From assembly GCA_014843695.1 (NCBI GenBank), contig CM026387.1, positions 75,704,013-75,768,012 of the forward strand: 64,000 nucleotides of DNA. Reading direction: 5' to 3'. The stretch comes from Archivesica marissinica. Taxonomy: Eukaryota; Mollusca; Bivalvia; Venerida; Vesicomyidae. Below, one piece after another: positions 42,101 to 48,100 of this stretch. The position numbers and the translations under genes are program-made. Below the pieces are notes generated by a model. That model saw only the letters and a list, made by a program, of their open reading frames with translations. It did not search any database and was not told the origin of the DNA. Positions within the stretch are counted from its first letter, which is position 1; each line of letters opens with the position of its first letter.

Positions 42101-45100
42101 AACAATCATAATCTGATAAATTGTAAATAATTAATTTCAGTAGAGTATAAACTAGGTCTACACTATTCTGATTTAGTTAATTTGTTATTTGGGCTTAAAG
42201 TCGACCAGGCAGCTTAGTTCATATGCTATGGAAACTCTCCATCTGTTATTGATGAAGGAAGATACAAGGCGCCCCAATCAGTAGGTCAGGCACAGCAGGT
42301 AGACCCCCCAACCTTCAGCAAACCAGCTGCTATGTTATGGAAACTCTCCTTCTGTTATTGATGAAGGAAGATACAAGGCGCCCCAATCAGTAGGTCAGGC
42401 ACAGCAGGTAGACCCCCCCAACCTTCAGCAAACCAGCTGCCTCATATGAACAAATTTGACATTCACAGTGGAATTCCAACCTACTGCTGTGATGGGCAAG
42501 AGATTTCAAGTTAGCAACCAAAACAACAGCTTGGATGTAGTAGAGTACAACATTAGTCAGAAGAATTCTGATTGGATGAAGGAGAGTACAAACTCTGCAA
42601 TAATCATAAAGCATTCTGATTGGATGAAGTACAGTACAAACTTTGTTTAAAGCTTTCTGATTGGATGAAGTACAGTACAAACTTTGTTTAAAGCTTTCTG
42701 ATTGGATGAAGGAGAGTACACACTTTGTTTAAAGCTTTCTGATTGGATGCAGTAGAGTACACACTTTGTTCAAAGCTTTCTGATTGGATGAAGGAGAGTA
42801 CACACTTTGTTTAAGGCTTTCTGATTGGATGCAGTAGAGTACAAACTGTGTTCAAAGCTTTCTGATTAGATGCAGTAGAGTACAAACTTTGTTCAAAGCT
42901 TTCTGATTGGATGCAGTAGAGGACAAACTCTGCATAAAGCTTTCTGATTGGATGCAGTAGAGTACAAACTTTGTTCAAAGCTTTCTGATTGGATGCAGTA
43001 GAGTACAAACTTTGTTTAAAGCTTTCTGATTGGATGCAGTAGAGTACAAACTCTGCATAAAGCTTTCTGATTGGATGCAGTAGAGTACAAACTCTGCATA
43101 AAGCTTTCTGATTGGATGCAGTAGAGTACAAACTCTGCATAAAGCTTTCTGATTGGAGTCAGAGCACATACATTGACATGATCAATACACAAATAGGCCC
43201 TTAAAAGAGGTAGTACATGAATAATATGTGTACTTGTCTATGTCTTCCTCTGCGACAGATTGATGGTAGGCCTCGGCTAGTTCCAACACCGACATAAACA
43301 ATGCCTGCGCCATTGCTGGATGAGCATCAAGGTCCTGCAGTGTGTGATAAGATTCAGCATAAAATAAACATTACAACAAATGAATCAGAGGTCCGCCTCC
43401 GTTATCGAGGTCGCTGACTTGCAACCCATCGTCACCGATGGTCATGGGTTCGAGCCCCGATCAGACATTGTCTCTTTATATGAAAAAGTTGGCAGTTTCT
43501 TTCGGAGGTTGGTGCACAAAGTACTGATTAACAGATGGAGCCTGCCCAGGAAAGGTGGTATTAGGTACACTGCCCGTCGCTCACATGGGCAACCGGTAGC
43601 GACGTTATTAAATAAACGTTAAATAAATAAAAGAATCAGAACTTGGGCTTAAGAATGTACAGCATCGAAAGCAAGAACGTGATTCAGTATCCTTGATTGA
43701 CATCTAATCATTTGAATTCTGATTGGATGTAGTATAGTTTGATTCAGGTGCGAAAGGTCCGGATTCGAGCCCCGCTGTAGCCGTTATGATTGTGCCCTTA
43801 GGCAAGGCATTTAAATTCCACGTCGCCTCTTCTCTCTCCCTTGTGGCGATGGATTCCATCAGGAATGAGGTCTCGAGGGTCATTAATATAAGTTGTAAGA
43901 ACTTGTTTCGCAATCAAGCTAAATAAATTTGTATAAACTAATCATTTGAATGGATAAATAATGCTCACTACTAGGCATTAACAGTACACAATGCGACTGT
44001 TTACCGTATAAAACTCCCAACTAATGAGAAACCACCTCTCCGTTACAGGCCATACAACAAACACGCTGTGCAGGTTGGCAGTTTCATTATTGTGAAACCG
44101 TTTTGGGTTTATTTGAACCCCAAGAATATTCTATTAGCTTATCTGTTGTTGCCGAGCTTTAATATTGTCCATGATTGACGAGTGATAACATTTTGTTTGC
44201 TTCGTCTGCTTCTCTATCTTTATGATTTGGGCCCATGCTAAAGAGAGTGTTGCAGACGGAACTAGTCTAGGATAATTTGTTTGAATATGCAAGGGAGGTT
44301 ATCGATTGAAATTCGTCAGACGTGGCCACTGCGGTTACCCTTCTTGAATATACAACGTTTTATATACGTTTCTTAGCTCTAAAAATTATGTCGGTGGAAA
44401 ATATAATAATTGATTATATATTTATACTGTATGCGAAATATGGTTGAGATTGGTTATTAACAGAAACAGTTGTAATGTTGCACATTGGGTAAATAAATAC
44501 CTATGTCATTCTATGGTTTGGGGTCTTACGTTTCATGAGAAGACCCTACGTCCAGTTGTTACAAATTAGGCTACAGAGGGCCATTCCGTTCTACAGCCCT
44601 GGGAGTTTCCCTAGTGGATCCCACTTTTATTACCAGTAAAATAGGGCACGGACGGCTTCCCGTCAAACCCTATAGCATTATTATCTTATTTGACTTAGTT
44701 TGATTGTAAAACCGTTGGACAAATTAGGGTACAGGCGGCACTTCTGTCAAAACCCACTAACGTTGTCCACGGGGAAGGCTTAGTGCTTTAGAACTTTACC
44801 GATAAAACTGTTTGTCTGTTTGAAGTAACTTCATGTATTAGTAAAGTGATTACTTAAACGTGAATTACAGAAAGTAGAAAATGTGTTTACTGACTTATTG
44901 GTTCATTTAGCCCAACTTAAAAGTGTGTCAGGTATACCCAGAGTCGAATCTAGGGGTTGGTAACCACCTCTTTAGTCTCAGTACTATGTGTACGTGTGTG
45001 TCAACCAGACAGGGCTTGAGGTCAACTTCAGGTCTTGTTGGGGTGACACTCTACTGTACACATAACAACTACACACAAAGTGAGAACGGTTACAATTGTA

Positions 45101-48100
45101 AGATTCATCATCTGTTAATAACTACCAAAAAAGTACAGTCATCAAGTGCACTAATTGGTCTTAAAAGGGACAACTTTATGGAACTAAAAAATAAAGATTT
45201 GCAAGTAACATTATGTTAAACATCTTACATTTTTACAATATTGTTTGTGGATAGAAATGTTGACTACAGATACAGTACAGAGAGAAATATCTGAACTATA
45301 TATAATCGGCCAGATAAAAAGTTACAAATGTGTCGCAACCGGGCATGATAGTAACTGCATATTAATGATTTGTAGGCTATATATTTACCTCTACACAGTA
45401 GAGAGCATTGCACACACAATCAGTAGCAGCTTCATGTAAACCGCTTGTACACTCCGTAGATACCTAAAACATGAACATACCACGTATATTGTTTCAGTCT
45501 GTACACCACATTCTACAGCAATAGGTATTACATGAACTTGACAGGTACACTGTTAACAGTCTGTACACCACATTCTACAGCAACAGGCATTACATGCACA
45601 TGACAGGTACACTGTTAACAGTATATACACCAAATACTACAGCAATAGGTACTACATGCACTTGACGGGTACACTGTTAACAGTCTGTACACCAAATACT
45701 ACAGCAATAAGTACTACATGCACTTGACATCACATAACAACATCTTGGACACTCACGAGATACTTAGAGGCCACCCGAGAGTCTTAAAACATCACATAAC
45801 AAAATCCTGGGATACTCACCATAGCTTTAAATGGCGCAGTAAACAGAGTAGACTGTACAACAGTTTCAGGAATGGCGTCTATGTTGTACCAACTACTGAG
45901 ACACTTTAGGATTTTCACTTGAATCTGGATATCTGTCGACACATTATCTATACACACGCCCTGAAATACACACAAACAATGCATTACACATCATGCTGAC
46001 ATATTCTCTGTACACACGCCCTGAAATACACACAAACAATGCATTACACATCATGCCGACATATTCTCTATACACATACCCTAAATACACACAAACAATG
46101 CATTACACATCATGCTGACATATTCTCTATACACATACCCTAAATACACACAAACAATGCATTACACATCATGCTGACATATTCTCTATAAACATACCCT
46201 AAATACACACAAACAATGCATTACACATCATGCTGACATATTCTCTATACACATACCCTAAATACACACAAACAATGCATTACACATCATGCTGACATAT
46301 TCTCTGTACACATACCCTAAATACACACAAACAATGCATTACACATCATGCTGACATATTCTCTATACACATACCCTATATACACACATCAATGCATTAC
46401 ACATCATGCTGACATATTCTCTATACACATACCCTAAACACATGCAAACAATGCATTACACATCATGCTGACATATTCTCTATATTCTCTATACACATGC
46501 CCTGAAATACACACAAATAATGCATTACACAGCATGCTGACATATTCTCTATACACATACCCTAAATACACGCAAACAATGCATTACACATCATGCTGAC
46601 ATATTCTCTATACACATACCCTAAATACACACAAACAATGCATTACACATCATGCTGACATATTCTCTGTACACATACCCTAAATGCACGCAAACAATGC
46701 ATTACACATCATGCTGACATATTCTCTGTACACATACCCTATATACACGCAAACAATGCATTACACATCATGCTGACATATTCTCTGTACACATACCCTA
46801 AAATGCATTATATATTATTTTGACATATTTTTATATATACACACACACCCTGAAATAGTATCAAATACACACAAACAAAATGCATTACAAACACATAATG
46901 TAACATTGTTGACATACACCCCCTAAAATGTCAGGGTTCCCGCTGTCGGTCGCCAATTGCGACAAAAAATAAATAGTGGCGCTAAATTTTGTGAATTCGC
47001 GAAAATATTTGGCGCAAAATTTTTATTTTATTTTGGGCACATGTTTTGTCAAATACATGGCTTCAAATATTTATTTGTGAACTATATAGCTCTTATTTGT
47101 CGCCAAGTTTTTTAAATTGGTTCCAGTGTTTTTCAATTGGCGACAGAAGTGGCGCAGACAAACATTCAGACAGAGGGAACCCTGAATATACACAATACGT
47201 TGACATATTCTCAATTTCCCTACATATATCGAAATGTGCATAAACCTTCAATACGGAGCATTATAAACAGTAGAGGATATCATGTTGCATTTCAACCATA
47301 CGTCATACAGTTCATGCTATATTTTCTATGCAGTAATACAAAAGAATATAATTGTGTACGCTACCAGTAACTGAAGGACAACTTGTGACGATGACTTGAG
47401 ATCTTCCATCACTTCCTGTCGTCTGTTGGCACCGAGACGTAATGAACGACTATTAATCTGAATGATATGACAAGAAATAGTTCATGTGTATATTTTCAAT
47501 AGATAATTAAAGCGACACTGCATCAGTGAAAACAACAATTTTCTACAGAATGTAATTTCCTGTTATATGGTATAAATTTTTTCCAAATATTTTTTCAACT
47601 AATAAACAAACGTCGTATACGTGGTTTGTTGACATAACAAAATAATGTAAATAGGGTCGACATCCATGCGTAATACGACGCGCGTATCTTTAATAACACG
47701 ATTTATGGTACAGATTTACCGCTATTCTAACATTTGTACCCGTGCATATTTATTTGTAGGCTAATCTTAGCTAAATTATATCTAAATGACAGTACCACAC
47801 GTTAAGTATTGACTCCAATGACAAACACATGTCAATTCAGGAGCATGGATGACCATTATATGAAATGCTACTTTCAGATTTTGAAAATTTGTAGACCACA
47901 AACACTGTTTATTGATTCAATGTTATTGTTCAAATGTATTCGGAAGAATTTGTAGTAGCAATGCATTTATACGTGAAAAAATGCATTTTATTTGCTTTTT
48001 GCGATGTAATGTCGCTTTGAAGTGAAAAAGAAAGCTTGGTTCAAACTCATGGTGCTATTACGGGGGAAAGCCTGTACATGCCAAAGGCCCGCTGCGGCAT

